Counted from the first letter of the stretch, positions 37,301 to 51,314 are shown. The stretch is 64,000 nucleotides of DNA from Methanosarcina barkeri str. Wiesmoor (GCF_000969985.1 NZ_CP009526.1:1302001-1366000); one strand, 5' to 3'. Numbers and translations are program-made. Notes: generated by a model not told the origin, from the sequence alone.

Positions 37301-38455
37301 TTAAATTATTTTTTTGTATACCTCGAGAGTTTTTCCAGCTATTATTTTCCAGTTATATCGCTTTTTAATAAGGTCGTAACCTTTTTCTCCCATCCGGTTG
37401 TGGCCAAGCCCTTCAAGGACATAATTAAGGCCCCATGCAATAGAAGATGGTTCCTTATGAGTAATAACGCCTGTCTTGAAATTTTCCACAAGGGCTACTG
37501 CATCACTTGCAACTACAGGTTTTTTTGCATCCCAGGCTTCAAGCACCACAATTCCGAAGGGTTCATTCCGGCTGGGCACACACACGAGGTCGCAGGCATT
37601 GAACCAGTCTATTACAGTATTATCTGGAGCGTACCCGAGGAAATTGCATGAATTTCCAATGCCAAGTTTTTGAGCCCTATATTCACAATGAGCACGCATT
37701 TCTCCTTCACCGATCAGCACAAACTGTGCATTCCTCTTCTTCAGGACTTTAGCAGCAGCTTCCACCAGCAGGTCAGGCCCCTTCTGATAAGACATCCTTC
37801 CTGTGAAAAGCACCACTGGAACACATGGATGGATGCCGTATTGCCTTTTCACATCACCAGGGTCGATTTGCCTTCTTATTTTTCCCACGTTTATGCCGTT
37901 AGGAATTTCCCAGAGCTTGTAGTCAGGGATTTTGTAAATTTGTTTGATTTCTTCCTTCAATATGGTCGAGGTTATGATAATCTCCGAAGATTCATAGCCT
38001 CCGAGCCACTCCCTATGTGAGATTTCCTTTGCTTCCCACCAATCTCCATGATGATTTCCATTACGTCCCCATTCTGTACTGTGGAAGGTCAGCACAAAGG
38101 GCAGTCCAAACTGGGCTTTTATCCTGCAAAGCACATTTACGGGGTGCCAGTCGTGACCATGTAATACATCAAACTCTCCTGTGCTTTCTCTCACTTCAAG
38201 GAACCGGCAGTACATAGCATCACACATCCGGTTCATTTGCTCAACAATTCCCCCGCTTTGATCACAGGCAATTTTGTGATAATAAACCCCATTTATTACT
38301 TCATCTTTATCTTCGCGGTCTCGTGTAAACAGGTGGATTTCATGTCCCTCTGCCGCAAGAGCCTCAGATAGCTCGGATACGTGGGGCGAAATACCTCCCA
38401 CACGTATTGAATATAAACTTTCCCAGGTAAACATTCCTATTCTCATCTTTTTCAT
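37301..38455 (-). CDS. GT4 family glycosyltransferase, glycogen synthase-like
   Basis: A GT-B enzyme of about 384 residues. The N-domain begins RIGMFTWESLYSIRVGGIS (glycine loop) and contains VLHGHDWHPVN; the C-domain has LFTGRMSYQKGPDLL and NEPFGIVVLEAW, the E-x7-E motif of retaining GT4 enzymes. ATG at 38455 follows GAGGTAAGTAGGGCT; the frame extends upstream to 38530 without a better start. The enzyme sits next to alpha-glucan phosphorylase in the same direction, and a debranching enzyme lies 21 kb away, so glycogen synthesis from a nucleotide sugar is likely. Confidence 0.88.
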   Translation of the reverse strand: MKKMRIGMFTWESLYSIRVGGISPHVSELSEALAAEGHEIHLFTRDREDKDEVINGVYYHKIACDQSGGIVEQMNRMCDAMYCRFLEVRESTGEFDVLHGHDWHPVNVLCRIKAQFGLPFVLTFHSTEWGRNGNHHGDWWEAKEISHREWLGGYESSEIIITSTILKEEIKQIYKIPDYKLWEIPNGINVGKIRRQIDPGDVKRQYGIHPCVPVVLFTGRMSYQKGPDLLVEAAAKVLKKRNAQFVLIGEGEMRAHCEYRAQKLGIGNSCNFLGYAPDNTVIDWFNACDLVCVPSRNEPFGIVVLEAWDAKKPVVASDAVALVENFKTGVITHKEPSSIAWGLNYVLEGLGHNRMGEKGYDLIKKRYNWKIIAGKTLEVYKKII

Positions 38456-38935
38456 AGCCCTACTTACCTCTTTTTGTAACAGAGAACGAGAGCGTATCCG
38501 AAAAGTCGGTAATGAATGTTGATAAGTCACAATAGGTCTGTAGTATTAGAATATCAATTCCGTTCTTATATTTCGTATTGTAAAAGTTATAACATCTAAT
38601 CACTTTTTGAATAGGCTCTAAATAGTTCTCTCTTTATTGTTACGTCTAAATATTTTTTACTTTATTTCTTTTGCTAATCTAACAATTTACAGTTCTTTCT
38701 GCTAAAAATACAGTTAAAGAGCCAAACAATTAAACAGAAATACATATAATTTTATGATCTACAGAAATACATATAATTTATATGATCTCACTATAAAATC
38801 TCATTTATTTCAGTCGAATTTTTGAGTGGTAGCGTTAACATACCCCGTTGCTTGCAGCGGGGTGTGCCAGCGCAACTTTGATTCGTCAGTTTAAGTACTT
38901 TTTCTAAATTGAATTCAGTTAGATTTTAAAGACTT
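38456..38935. other. 480-bp spacer between phosphorylase and GT4 genes
   Basis: No gene. ACAGAAATACATATAATTT occurs twice near 38733-38780, and a dispersed GC hairpin is at 38841-38880. Confidence 0.5.
38841..38880. mobile_element. dispersed hairpin, copy 2
   Basis: ACCCCGTTGCTTGCAGCGGGGT followed by GTGCCAGCGCAACTTT, near-identical to the copy at 24250-24290. Changes in the stem keep pairing partly intact. Confidence 0.5.
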
Positions 38936-40612
38936 TTAAAGATAAGCCTGTGTGACATAATACCTCATCATCCTATGACTGTTAAAATAAGATGCTATCA
39001 TACCTATCGAATTATTGATTAGCTTGAGCCATTCGTCTTTTTGTTCGTAGTACATAGGGACGATGATGTAGTAGAGTTTGTAATAGAGATCTCTAAGCTC
39101 AGCAGTTCTTATTTCTTCGATCGAAATTTTTTCATCTGGTTTGGGCCCAATAGACCAACCTGTCACATCTTCAATCCATCCCTCAATCCACCAACCATCA
39201 AGCACGCTAAAATTCACTACTCCATTATGAGCAGCTTTCATACCACTTGTACCTGATGCTTCGTAGGGACAGTTAGGAGTATTAAGCCAGACATCAACTC
39301 CAGAAACCATTTTTGCAGCAAGATCCATATTATAATTTTCTAGAAATACAATTTTTATGTCGTCACGAAGAGTTTCTATTATTTTAAAAATATCCCTTAT
39401 AATTTGTTTTCCGGCTTCATCATTAGGATGGGCTTTACCTGCAAAAATAAGCTGAATTTTACCTCTTTTATTTATGCTCCTAAGCATCTCAAGATCAGAA
39501 AAAATTAAAGTTGGACGCTTATATGATGTCATACGCCGTGCAAAGCCTATTGTAAGAGTATCATAATCCATTCCTACGCCTGTTTTTTTGTTCACCTCGT
39601 CGATCAAATCTCTTTTTGCACTCCAATGTGCTTCCCAGATCTCGGTGTCTGGAATTTCTCCGACCCTTATCAGAAGTTCAGGTTCATTTTCCCAATCTGG
39701 AAGATAGCGATCATAAAGCTTTTTGAAATAAGGGGAAGTCCATGTATAGGAATGAACACCATTTGTAATGGCATGAATTTTATAACCAGGGTAAAGTGCA
39801 CTTGAAATCTGGCTGTGTCTTTTTGTAACACCATTGATGTAGTTCGATAAGTTCATAGCAAAAATGCTTGTATCAAAGTAATCTGTTCCTCCAAACTTGC
39901 GGAGGATTTCAACATCGCTTTTATCCTGGATTAGATCTTTTACAAGCCCATAATTGAATTTATCATGCCCTGCTTCCACTGGAGTATGGGTAGTAAAGAT
40001 ACAAAGCTCCTTTATTTTTGTTGGGTCTACGCTGTTTTGCTTTAAAAGTTCTAGAGCAAGCAAGCTTGAATGCCCTTCATTCATATGGTACTTTCGGACT
40101 TTGAACCCAAGAGCATTAAGCATCCGTACTCCTCCTATTCCGAGTACTATTTCCTGCTTGAGCCTATAACGTTGATCGCCTCCATATAGAAAATCCGTAA
40201 TCTTACGGTCTTCCGATTCATTTCCTTCAACATTTGTATCTAGAAAAATTATCGGCACGCAGCCTCCGATATGGCTCTTGTAAGTATAAATCCAGGCTCT
40301 AAGTTTAACGTCTCTATCCTGAATTTTTACTTTTACTTCTTCTTTGCAAAGAGTCATAAAATGCGCAGGATTCCACTCATCCTTATGTTCTATCTGATTT
40401 CCTGCAGGGTCAAGAGTCTGTCTAAAATATCCTTTATTACTTACTAGTGTTACTGCTACAAATGGAATATTTAAATCCGCAGCTGAGCGGATAGCATCAC
40501 CTGCAAGACCCCCTAATCCTCCTGCATATGTCGCGATGTCACTACGAAGGCCTATCTCCATTGAAAAATAAGCAATATTTTGTCTCTCCAGTGCTTCATG
40601 AAGATTATCCAT
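38936..40612 (-). CDS. glgP: alpha-glucan (glycogen/maltodextrin) phosphorylase
   Basis: Releases glucose-1-phosphate from alpha-glucans with PLP. The 558-residue protein is the short archaeal/bacterial form. Visible are YFSMEIGL at the start, the glycine-rich TYAGGLGGLAGD, KYHMNEGHSSLL, and SGTSGMKAAHNG with the PLP lysine at K459. AAAGGACTTGATGAT precedes ATG 40612. It lies upstream of the GT4 gene in the same direction; together with the debranching enzyme this completes glycogen turnover. Confidence 0.95.
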   Translation of the reverse strand: MDNLHEALERQNIAYFSMEIGLRSDIATYAGGLGGLAGDAIRSAADLNIPFVAVTLVSNKGYFRQTLDPAGNQIEHKDEWNPAHFMTLCKEEVKVKIQDRDVKLRAWIYTYKSHIGGCVPIIFLDTNVEGNESEDRKITDFLYGGDQRYRLKQEIVLGIGGVRMLNALGFKVRKYHMNEGHSSLLALELLKQNSVDPTKIKELCIFTTHTPVEAGHDKFNYGLVKDLIQDKSDVEILRKFGGTDYFDTSIFAMNLSNYINGVTKRHSQISSALYPGYKIHAITNGVHSYTWTSPYFKKLYDRYLPDWENEPELLIRVGEIPDTEIWEAHWSAKRDLIDEVNKKTGVGMDYDTLTIGFARRMTSYKRPTLIFSDLEMLRSINKRGKIQLIFAGKAHPNDEAGKQIIRDIFKIIETLRDDIKIVFLENYNMDLAAKMVSGVDVWLNTPNCPYEASGTSGMKAAHNGVVNFSVLDGWWIEGWIEDVTGWSIGPKPDEKISIEEIRTAELRDLYYKLYYIIVPMYYEQKDEWLKLINNSIGMIASYFNSHRMMRYYVTQAYL

Positions 40613-41563
40613 ATCATCAAGTCCTTTATTTTTTATTATAAATGATTATATTTGAAAATATTAAAATGTACATTTTTGAAAACGAACATAATTTTCCATT
40701 GAATAATACACATAAATAAAAATTCTTTTAACGGTTGACAATATCTCAAAATTTTTGTAAAATTTGTTTTATATTATTTAAACGTAACTATTTAGCCTAC
40801 CAAAAAAGTTGATTAATATCGATTTTGATGAAAACAAGGGGTTTAATAACTGACTGATTAATATAGAAAAAACGCAATCAGTCGCCAACAATCAAAGAGA
40901 ATCCATTCAAAAAGATTTGTGCGTTGAATTTTAATGGTATGTTGAATCTTAATGACGATGGCTATTGATGTTGTTTTACTCCGGTTGAATAGTTACGAAA
41001 TAGTAATTCCTTTATAAATGTTACTTATATCTACTCTAAAAATGTTTTTATAGAAAGCCTCTTGTACGAAACATATCAAACATTTTTAATTGGGTCTTAT
41101 AACATCAAATCTCAGTATTCAAATTTAACCTGATGTTGTCAGTTAAGATAATATTTTTACAGAGACATAATTTCAATATAATGTTATTTTCTGGATAGGC
41201 TCATAAAATAAATTGTACTTCCAAATAATATTTGCTAAGCAAAATTATTTCATAGCCAAACACGTTTTTCCTACGGATAGTGGGACAAAAGCCTGTGGAC
41301 TTATTCTCCTCTGAGAAATGAATGAAACAGGAAGAGGCAATCCGGGAAACCGTCTCATATCACACTATTCAATCTGGTATGGTAATTTCGGTTTTCCAAA
41401 GGCGATTACTTGCCTTTGACGTGAACTCTGAAAATTTTGATGTGCCTCAAGGGTTAGAAGACTATAAGTTATCGATCTAAAAGATCAGTAGTATACGAGA
41501 ATGTCGTAGAAAATTCAAAAGATTAAAAACTTACAAATCGAAACTTAACATGGGGAGATAATT
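40613..41563. other. 950-bp AT-rich spacer before mtaA
   Basis: No gene seen. It must contain the mtaA promoter and leader; TTTTTATAGAAAGCC near 41046 is a weak TATA candidate, which would imply a leader of about 490 nt, but I cannot choose with confidence. The ribosome site GGGGAGATAATT ends it. Confidence 0.4.
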
Positions 41564-42583
41564 ATGAATGAGATGGCACTTAAAGAAAGACTTTTAAATG
41601 CACTTGAAGGCAAAGAAGTTGACAAAGTACCGGTCTGTTCTGTAACCCAGACAGGGATCGTTGAATTAATGGATAAGGTGGGGGCTCCCTGGCCGGAGGC
41701 TCATTCTGACCCTGAAAAAATGGCGACGCTCGCGATTGCAAACTATGAATTAAGCGGGCTTGAAGCTGTGAGAGTTCCATATTGCCTTACTGTGCTTGCC
41801 GAAGCTATGGGTTGTGAGGTTAATATGGGAACTAAAAACAGGCAGCCGTCAGTTACTGCACATCCGTATCCCAAAAGCCTTGAGGGTATGGAAATGCCTG
41901 AGAACCTTCTTGACATGGGCAGGATCCGGACTGTACTTGATTCAATCAAAATTATAAGGGAAAGAGTAGGGCCAGATGTACCTATTATAGGAGGAATGGA
42001 AGGACCTGTTACTCTTGCTTCCGATCTGGCGAGTGTAAAGTCCTTTATGAAATGGTCTGTTAAAAAGCCCGATCTATTACATCAGGTACTGGATTTTGCA
42101 ACCGATGCTACAATAGCTTATGCAAATTCAATGGTTGTTGCAGGAGCAGACGTAATTTCTGTTGCCGATCCTGTAGCATCTCCTGACCTGATGAGTCCGG
42201 ACTCTTTTAAAAATGAACTCCAGTCAAGGCTGCAGAAATTTTCCTCAAACGTAAATTCGGTTACGGTCCTGCATATCTGTGGAAGTGTGTCTCCGATCCT
42301 TGACTATATGGCAGATTGTGGTTTCGAAGGTTTAAGCGTTGAAGAAAAAGTTGGCAGTATTAAGAAGGCTAAGGAAGTGCTTGGAGATCGGGCAAGGCTC
42401 GTAGGAAATATCTCAAGCCCCTTTGTTCTGCTTCCAGGTCCGATCGATAAGATAAAAGAAGAATCGAAAAAAGCTATTTCCGAAGGTGTAGACGTACTGG
42501 CTCCTGGCTGTGGAATTGCACCTATGACTCCGCTTTCTCACATTAAAGCTATGGTCGAGGCAAGAGACGAATATTACGCTTGA
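41564..42583 (+). CDS. mtaA: methylcobamide:CoM methyltransferase (methanol-specific MtaA)
   Basis: Transfers the methyl group from methyl-MtaC corrinoid to coenzyme M, giving methyl-CoM. The 339-residue length is that of MtaA/MtbA. The zinc ligands are visible at H237 and C239 (VLHICGS) and C316 (APGCGIAP), at the positions known for MtaA. MtaA and MtbA are close relatives; I choose MtaA because mtaCB lie next door, with convergent orientation, 450 bp away. A strong ribosome site GGGGAG precedes the ATG. Cytoplasmic enzyme of methanol-dependent methanogenesis. Confidence 0.9.
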   Translation: MNEMALKERLLNALEGKEVDKVPVCSVTQTGIVELMDKVGAPWPEAHSDPEKMATLAIANYELSGLEAVRVPYCLTVLAEAMGCEVNMGTKNRQPSVTAHPYPKSLEGMEMPENLLDMGRIRTVLDSIKIIRERVGPDVPIIGGMEGPVTLASDLASVKSFMKWSVKKPDLLHQVLDFATDATIAYANSMVVAGADVISVADPVASPDLMSPDSFKNELQSRLQKFSSNVNSVTVLHICGSVSPILDYMADCGFEGLSVEEKVGSIKKAKEVLGDRARLVGNISSPFVLLPGPIDKIKEESKKAISEGVDVLAPGCGIAPMTPLSHIKAMVEARDEYYA

Positions 42584-43030
42584 AGATCTACAATATAAAT
42601 AATTTAACTATTTTTCTATTATTTTTTTACGAATTTTTCACTAATTTTTATTAATATTTTTTATTGTCATTTTCAATTTTTTAACATGCTGTCTGTGATA
42701 CCCGTATCCTTTCTTGGGAGAACGGGATTTTGTTCACTTCTTTCTCTCAGGCAACCTATTTCCTGATTATACATTCTTGTTGTAATTATTTTGACCGGTT
42801 TTTCGTGCTTTACGTAATTGTAGATAGTAAATTAAGTGTTAATTTTTACAAGCATAACTATATGGTGTTCACTCAAATGTTGCTGCTTAACAGAAAAATC
42901 TCCAGTGCTAAATGAGTCTGTCAGTACTAATTTCTATATAAATTTATCAGGAAAATTAGAAAATACACTCGGAATTTTAAAAAAGGAACACTCGATATTT
43001 TAAAAAAAGAAAAAAAGAGAATTGCCTTGA
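42584..43030. other. 450-bp convergent spacer between mtaA and mtaB
   Basis: No gene. T-rich tracts (TTTTTCTATTATTTTTTTACG near 42610) after mtaA and A-rich tracts before the mtaB stop (T-rich on its own strand) fit archaeal intrinsic termination for both converging transcripts. Confidence 0.5.
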
Positions 43031-44416
43031 TTAGAGGTCGTAGTTCTCTGGCTTGAAGACTTTGACTTCCTGTTTATACTTTGTAAGGCAGTCACTCATG
43101 AACTGATCCTTATCGTCGGTAAGAGCTTCGAAAGCTTCCTTTGCGTCTGCAAGGGCTTTAGCTTCGAATCTGGATAGCTCGAGTTTGCCCTTTGCTCCTT
43201 CTTCGACAATATTGATACATTCTATTGCGGCATTCTTGGCACGGAGGTAAATATCATTTCCGTCTTTTGCAATTGCTTGCCCGACTCTATAGGAGTTTTG
43301 GTATGCGAGTACATAACCCTGTGCGTCTCTGTATATATCGGAAGCTACAAACATGTCCCTAAGTATTTTTTCATTACCCGAATTAAGAGCAACATTCATT
43401 AGGGCACAGTCATAAGCTAAGGTCTCGCCCCAACACTGAACTGTGGTACCACCAAATTCACCGTGATACTCAACAGATTCGTTGGACCAGAGGTCACAGC
43501 ACTGCATGACAATGTTCCCCATCAGGTCGGAGTGAGCACAGGTCGAAGTCTTACCTTCCTGAGCTATCGGGACACCTGCAATAGATTTTACAATGGTATT
43601 CTCGTAACCACAGTCCTTTCCAGGGCCGACTGCACCGGCTTCGTAAGCAACGAGAGATCTTGCGGCAGAAATAGTCCTTGCAATGATTGCAAGTGTGTGG
43701 GCGAGGTTCTTGTCCAGCAGCCCACCTGCGATGAACATCGCAGTGTTTGCCTGGGCACAGTCTGTGTCACCTGATGCTATTACATTATTCTTTTTTGCAA
43801 CTGATGCGATGTCTTGCCAGATCATTTCCATATCTATGCTACCGAGAACACCTATACCGTAAAGTACGCCTGCCATATCGTTCCTGAGAATTGCATAGTC
43901 GAATACTTCTTTTCCACCCATTGACTCTACTGCAAGCATGTCAGCCCCATTCTGGGCGCACTGCTCGAATGCCTCCATAAAGACGCTGTACTTGTCTCCT
44001 CTGAGAGCGAGGAAGTCTCTGGTCTCGCGGATGTCACCAATGGTGTGGCGGAGTGCGCACTTTATGCCGTATTCATCATGGTAATCCTCCATGATAGTTT
44101 TCTGGGCATGCGCAACGGCTGCTCCCCAATCCGGGTGATTGGACATCTGCTGAACGTGTTCAGTTTCAAGCACGACAGCAGGAGCTCCGATTTGAACCAT
44201 CCTTGCCATAATGTCGGTGGTGATCCTTTCGTATTCCTTTATGAGCTTTTCTTTGGATGCTCCGGCTTCAGGTCTTGGGGCATAGTTTACTTCGGGAGTA
44301 GTGTACCCGGCACCGATTTCAAGTTCCAGTCCGGTTTTAACTGGCGTGACAGCTTTTCCGAAAACCATATCATCTGCGCTTGCATAAGCCATTTTAGTAC
44401 ATCTTGTTACTGCCAT
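43031..44416 (-). CDS. mtaB: methanol:corrinoid methyltransferase
   Basis: Activates methanol on a zinc ion and transfers its methyl group to Co(I) on MtaC. The 461 residues match the family exactly, and the three zinc ligands known from the Methanosarcina barkeri enzyme fall at the same positions: E164 (LAVESMGG), C220 (GDTDCAQ) and C269 (GKDCGYE). There is no in-frame amber codon, unlike the methylamine enzymes. It lies 12 bp downstream of mtaC and is co-transcribed with it. Ribosome site GAGGAGATGGAGTA is strong. Confidence 0.97.
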   Translation of the reverse strand: MAVTRCTKMAYASADDMVFGKAVTPVKTGLELEIGAGYTTPEVNYAPRPEAGASKEKLIKEYERITTDIMARMVQIGAPAVVLETEHVQQMSNHPDWGAAVAHAQKTIMEDYHDEYGIKCALRHTIGDIRETRDFLALRGDKYSVFMEAFEQCAQNGADMLAVESMGGKEVFDYAILRNDMAGVLYGIGVLGSIDMEMIWQDIASVAKKNNVIASGDTDCAQANTAMFIAGGLLDKNLAHTLAIIARTISAARSLVAYEAGAVGPGKDCGYENTIVKSIAGVPIAQEGKTSTCAHSDLMGNIVMQCCDLWSNESVEYHGEFGGTTVQCWGETLAYDCALMNVALNSGNEKILRDMFVASDIYRDAQGYVLAYQNSYRVGQAIAKDGNDIYLRAKNAAIECINIVEEGAKGKLELSRFEAKALADAKEAFEALTDDKDQFMSDCLTKYKQEVKVFKPENYDL

Positions 44417-44428
44417 TACTCCATCTCC

Positions 44429-45211
44429 TCAGTGTTTATGGAATTTCTCCCTCAGTTTCACAATGTTGTCCCCATGTTCCTTGATGAAATCTGCTATCTT
44501 AGGAGCATCGGCTGCTTCTTCGCCATATACCCCTAATTCATACTGGGATACGAAGTCCTGGTTCACAGCACCGCCGCCACATGCAAACGGAATCCTGTAG
44601 CCTTTCTCCAGAAGCTTGTCATTAACTTCTTTGAATGCGTACATGGTTGTGGTCATCAGGGCAGTGCCTGTAAGCATGAGAGGACTTTCTCTCTCCACAG
44701 CCGCTATTACTTCATCTACAGGGACATCTCTTCCAAGATCCACTACTTCATATCCGTTAGCTCTGAGCAATGCGGCTACTATATTCTTTCCGATATCGTG
44801 GACGTCGCCTTCTGCAACGTGGCAAACGACTTTACCTTTAACCACAGGTGCTCTTCCTGCTTTCTGCTTAACATATTCGATGCCCTCCAACATGGCATCA
44901 GCAGACATCATAACGTTTGGCAGGAAAATTACTCCCTCGTCATAAAGCTTGGTGACCACTCCCATTCCAACCATTAGAGCATCATCGATAAGAGAGATTG
45001 GGTCCTTTCCAGAGCTAATAGCCTTTTCCAACCCTTCAACAACGTCGTCCTCTTCGCCTTCAAAGATGGCCTTTGCAATTGGATAAATCATTGAATCCTT
45101 TGGGTACAGTTCTTCTGCAGCCTCTTCCGGTGTCATTTCCTTTTCCATTTTTACATTGTAACGAACCAGAATACCACTGGGATCTATATCTATCAAATGT
45201 TTAACCTCCAT
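44429..45211 (-). CDS. mtaC: methanol-specific corrinoid protein
   Basis: Carries the corrinoid that shuttles methyl groups between MtaB and MtaA. The 260 residues comprise an N-terminal helical cap (about 30-120) and a B12-binding Rossmann domain with GDVHDIG, the cobalt-ligating His at H138, followed by LTGTALMTTTM and a late GG motif (CGGGAVNQ). It is the first gene of the mtaCB operon. The leader is long: the best TATA box lies about 250 bp upstream. Confidence 0.97.
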   Translation of the reverse strand: MEVKHLIDIDPSGILVRYNVKMEKEMTPEEAAEELYPKDSMIYPIAKAIFEGEEDDVVEGLEKAISSGKDPISLIDDALMVGMGVVTKLYDEGVIFLPNVMMSADAMLEGIEYVKQKAGRAPVVKGKVVCHVAEGDVHDIGKNIVAALLRANGYEVVDLGRDVPVDEVIAAVERESPLMLTGTALMTTTMYAFKEVNDKLLEKGYRIPFACGGGAVNQDFVSQYELGVYGEEAADAPKIADFIKEHGDNIVKLREKFHKH

Positions 45212-45456
45212 TTTGGCATTTGAGGAGCAAATAATCCCTGATCATTTACAGGGGTAAAAACCGGGTTAAAAACCAAAGTTCTCCTGAAGTAGATCTAATT
45301 TATACAATCTGATTTTTATACAATCTGATTTTGGCACTTAATTTTCTCGATTTTTTTCACAGAGACAACTAAGTGAGACCCATACAGGTATAAAACCCTA
45401 AATTCTTCCCAATTTTTTAAAGGGACTCCTAGCTCCCCTTAATTTAATTGGAATCC

Positions 45457-45470
45457 TATATATATAAAAC
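45457..45470 (-). promoter_or_regulatory. candidate mtaCB promoter
   Basis: On the minus strand TTTTATATATATAGG is the clearest TATA box upstream of mtaC. A start about 25 nt downstream would give an untranslated leader of about 220 nt; long leaders are known for Methanosarcina mtaCB operons. Other AT-rich boxes exist, so this is a best guess. Confidence 0.45.
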
Positions 45471-45950
45471 TCACTGAGCAAGTTTTAGGTTCTAACACTG
45501 AACTTCAGACTATACTTTTCTTTATTGAGGAACTTGTTATTCTTAATGTTCAGTTTTTACTAATTTTCTTAACTCAGATGCAGTTTAAAAATTATACAAT
45601 TATTAATATTCAAAAAATTTTTATAACAGTGTGTGGCTCTTAATTTTTCAGCAGGTTAAGTTAATTGCCAGAAAATATTTTGTAATATAAATTATTTACT
45701 AAGTTTAAAACTAAAAGCCTATCTTTAATAATAAATATATTTTATCTTGTTCTTTTTTTCTTAACTTATTTTCTTTTGGAAAAGTATATCTATCAGCTTT
45801 TTAGTTTAGTTTGTTTAGAAGTATTTTCCCATAATATTTATATACCAGTAATGTCTTTAGAAGATCCTCTGATCTTGGAAGATTAGTAATCATTAAATCT
45901 ATAGATTTTGCAAAAATTCCTTTTTGCGACGAAATCTATGGTTAAAAATA
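45471..45950. other. divergent spacer between mtaCB and rRNA promoters
   Basis: AT-rich and without a gene. AGATCCTCTGATCTTGGAAGA near 45860 is an imperfect palindrome of unknown meaning. Confidence 0.4.
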
Positions 45951-45963
45951 AACTAAACAAAAG

Positions 45964-46260
45964 CTTTATATACAAGAAATCCCTTGTATGTATCCCTCAC
46001 AAAAAGCAAAATTGTGAGCATTCGACTCTCTTACGATCCCTTATTATATAAATGGCAATATCTCTATAGATTCAAGCAAACTTATCTCTTTGTTCAGAAT
46101 CTAAGTGTGAAAAATTGCCTGATGGGAAAGTTATATATACTAAATATGTCTTGTATACTTCCTTCGCACAACGCGATTGTGTCGAGGTGAATAACACAAA
46201 GCTTTATATATAAGAAATGCCTTGTATATGACCCTGCGCAAACTGATTGTGTAGGTAAAA
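45964..46260 (+). promoter_or_regulatory. three tandem rRNA promoters with conserved start-site hairpins
   Basis: TATA boxes are at 45964 (CTTTATATACA), 46130 (GTTATATATAC) and 46202 (CTTTATATATA), two of them preceded by purine-rich BRE-like AAAG. Each is followed at constant distance by CTTGTATR and then a small inverted repeat: CTCACAA...TTGTGAG, CGCACAA...TTGTGTCG and GCGCAA...TTGTGT. Transcription should begin about 25 nt after each box, within or just before these repeats, so each transcript would begin with a similar hairpin. Confidence 0.75.
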
Positions 46261-46314
46261 AATCACATATCTCTTTCATCTTTTAATGGAGTCAGGAGTT
46301 TTTTCCTGTCTGAC

Positions 46315-46359
46315 GAGGATTTTGTCGGTTCGGTTAATTCTGGGCGGTGAGAGTTTTTC
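46315..46359 (+). other. 16S rRNA processing stem, 5' strand
   Basis: GAGGATTTTGTCGGTTCGGT and what follows pair with 47941-47984, looping out the 16S as in archaeal precursors cleaved at a bulge-helix-bulge. Confidence 0.85.
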
Positions 46360-46458
46360 ATAATATATCATCGCGAAACGAAAATAACTGAATTGATAGT
46401 TGTTAGTGCAAGTTTCTGCGACCAAGACCTTTATTTTGAAGTGTGCGATACATTAACA

Positions 46459-47936
<1,478 letters not shown>

Positions 47937-47940
47937 AAGC

Positions 47941-47984
47941 AAAAAAACTCACCACCCAGATGCCGATAAACCGAACAAAATCCT
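47941..47984 (+). other. 16S rRNA processing stem, 3' strand
   Basis: AAAAAACTCACCACCCAGAT through ATCCTC is complementary to 46315-46359. Confidence 0.85.
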
Positions 47985-48021
47985 CACCCCGGAGATCCGC
48001 TGTGGATCTCTAGTCTCTCTA

Positions 48022-48094
48022 GGGCTTGTAGATCAGATGGAAGATCGCTGCCTTTGCAAGGCAGAGGCCCTGGGTTCGAATCCCAGCAAGTCCA
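48022..48094 (+). tRNA. tRNA-Ala (TGC) in the rRNA spacer
   Basis: The acceptor stem GGGCTTG/CAAGTCC contains the G3:U70 pair that marks alanine tRNAs. The anticodon arm CTGCC-TTTGCAA-GGCAG reads TGC, and the T arm is CTGGG-TTCGAAT-CCCAG. The 3' CCA is not encoded: the discriminator A is followed by T residues. Location between 16S and 23S is usual in euryarchaea. Confidence 0.97.
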
Positions 48095-48159
48095 TTTTTA
48101 TGCACCCGGAAAGTAAATTTTCGGGGAAGGGCGGATTGCCTGCGTTGACACGCAGGTAC

Positions 48160-48212
48160 ATGAAGTCATGTATAAGTGCTGTATACTGGACGCTTTCTGG
48201 ACCTGGTTAGGA
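48160..48212 (+). other. 23S rRNA processing stem, 5' strand
   Basis: ATGAAGTCATGTATAAGTGC and TGTATACTG pair with 51136-51163, and CTGGACCTGGTTA pairs with TAATCCGGTCCAG near 51116-51127. Confidence 0.85.
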
Positions 48213-48221
48213 TACACAGGA

Positions 48222-51098
<2,877 letters not shown>

Positions 51099-51108
51099 CT
51101 ATCCGTTC

Positions 51109-51163
51109 CTTTCTTAATCCGGTCCAGGCGAAATTCAGTATGCAGCACTGTACATGACTTCAT
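51109..51163 (+). other. 23S rRNA processing stem, 3' strand
   Basis: CTTTCTTAATCCGGTCCAGG and CAGTATGCAGCACTGTACAT pair with the 5' strand at 48160-48212. Confidence 0.85.
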
Positions 51164-51189
51164 TTTTCCACAATCCCATTTATAGGTAG

Positions 51190-51314
51190 AGTTTGGCGGC
51201 CATAGCGGCAGTGTAACTCCTGTACCCATCCCGAACACAGTAGATAAGCCTGCCCGCGTTCCTTACTGTACTGAAGTGTGCGAGCCTTCGGGAACTCTGG
51301 ATCGCTGCCATACT
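51190..51314 (+). rRNA. 5S ribosomal RNA
   Basis: AGTTTGGCGG pairs with the 3' CTGCCATACT; internal CCCATCCCGAACACAG is the conserved 5S segment. About 125 nt. Confidence 0.95.

Noticed and set aside
37088-37651. 187-aa plus-strand frame
   Set aside because: Mostly antisense to the GT4 glycosyltransferase gene and begins in a mobile-element relic.
42730-42915. 61-aa frame between mtaA and mtaB
   Set aside because: No ribosome site, AT-rich, sits in the convergent terminator region.
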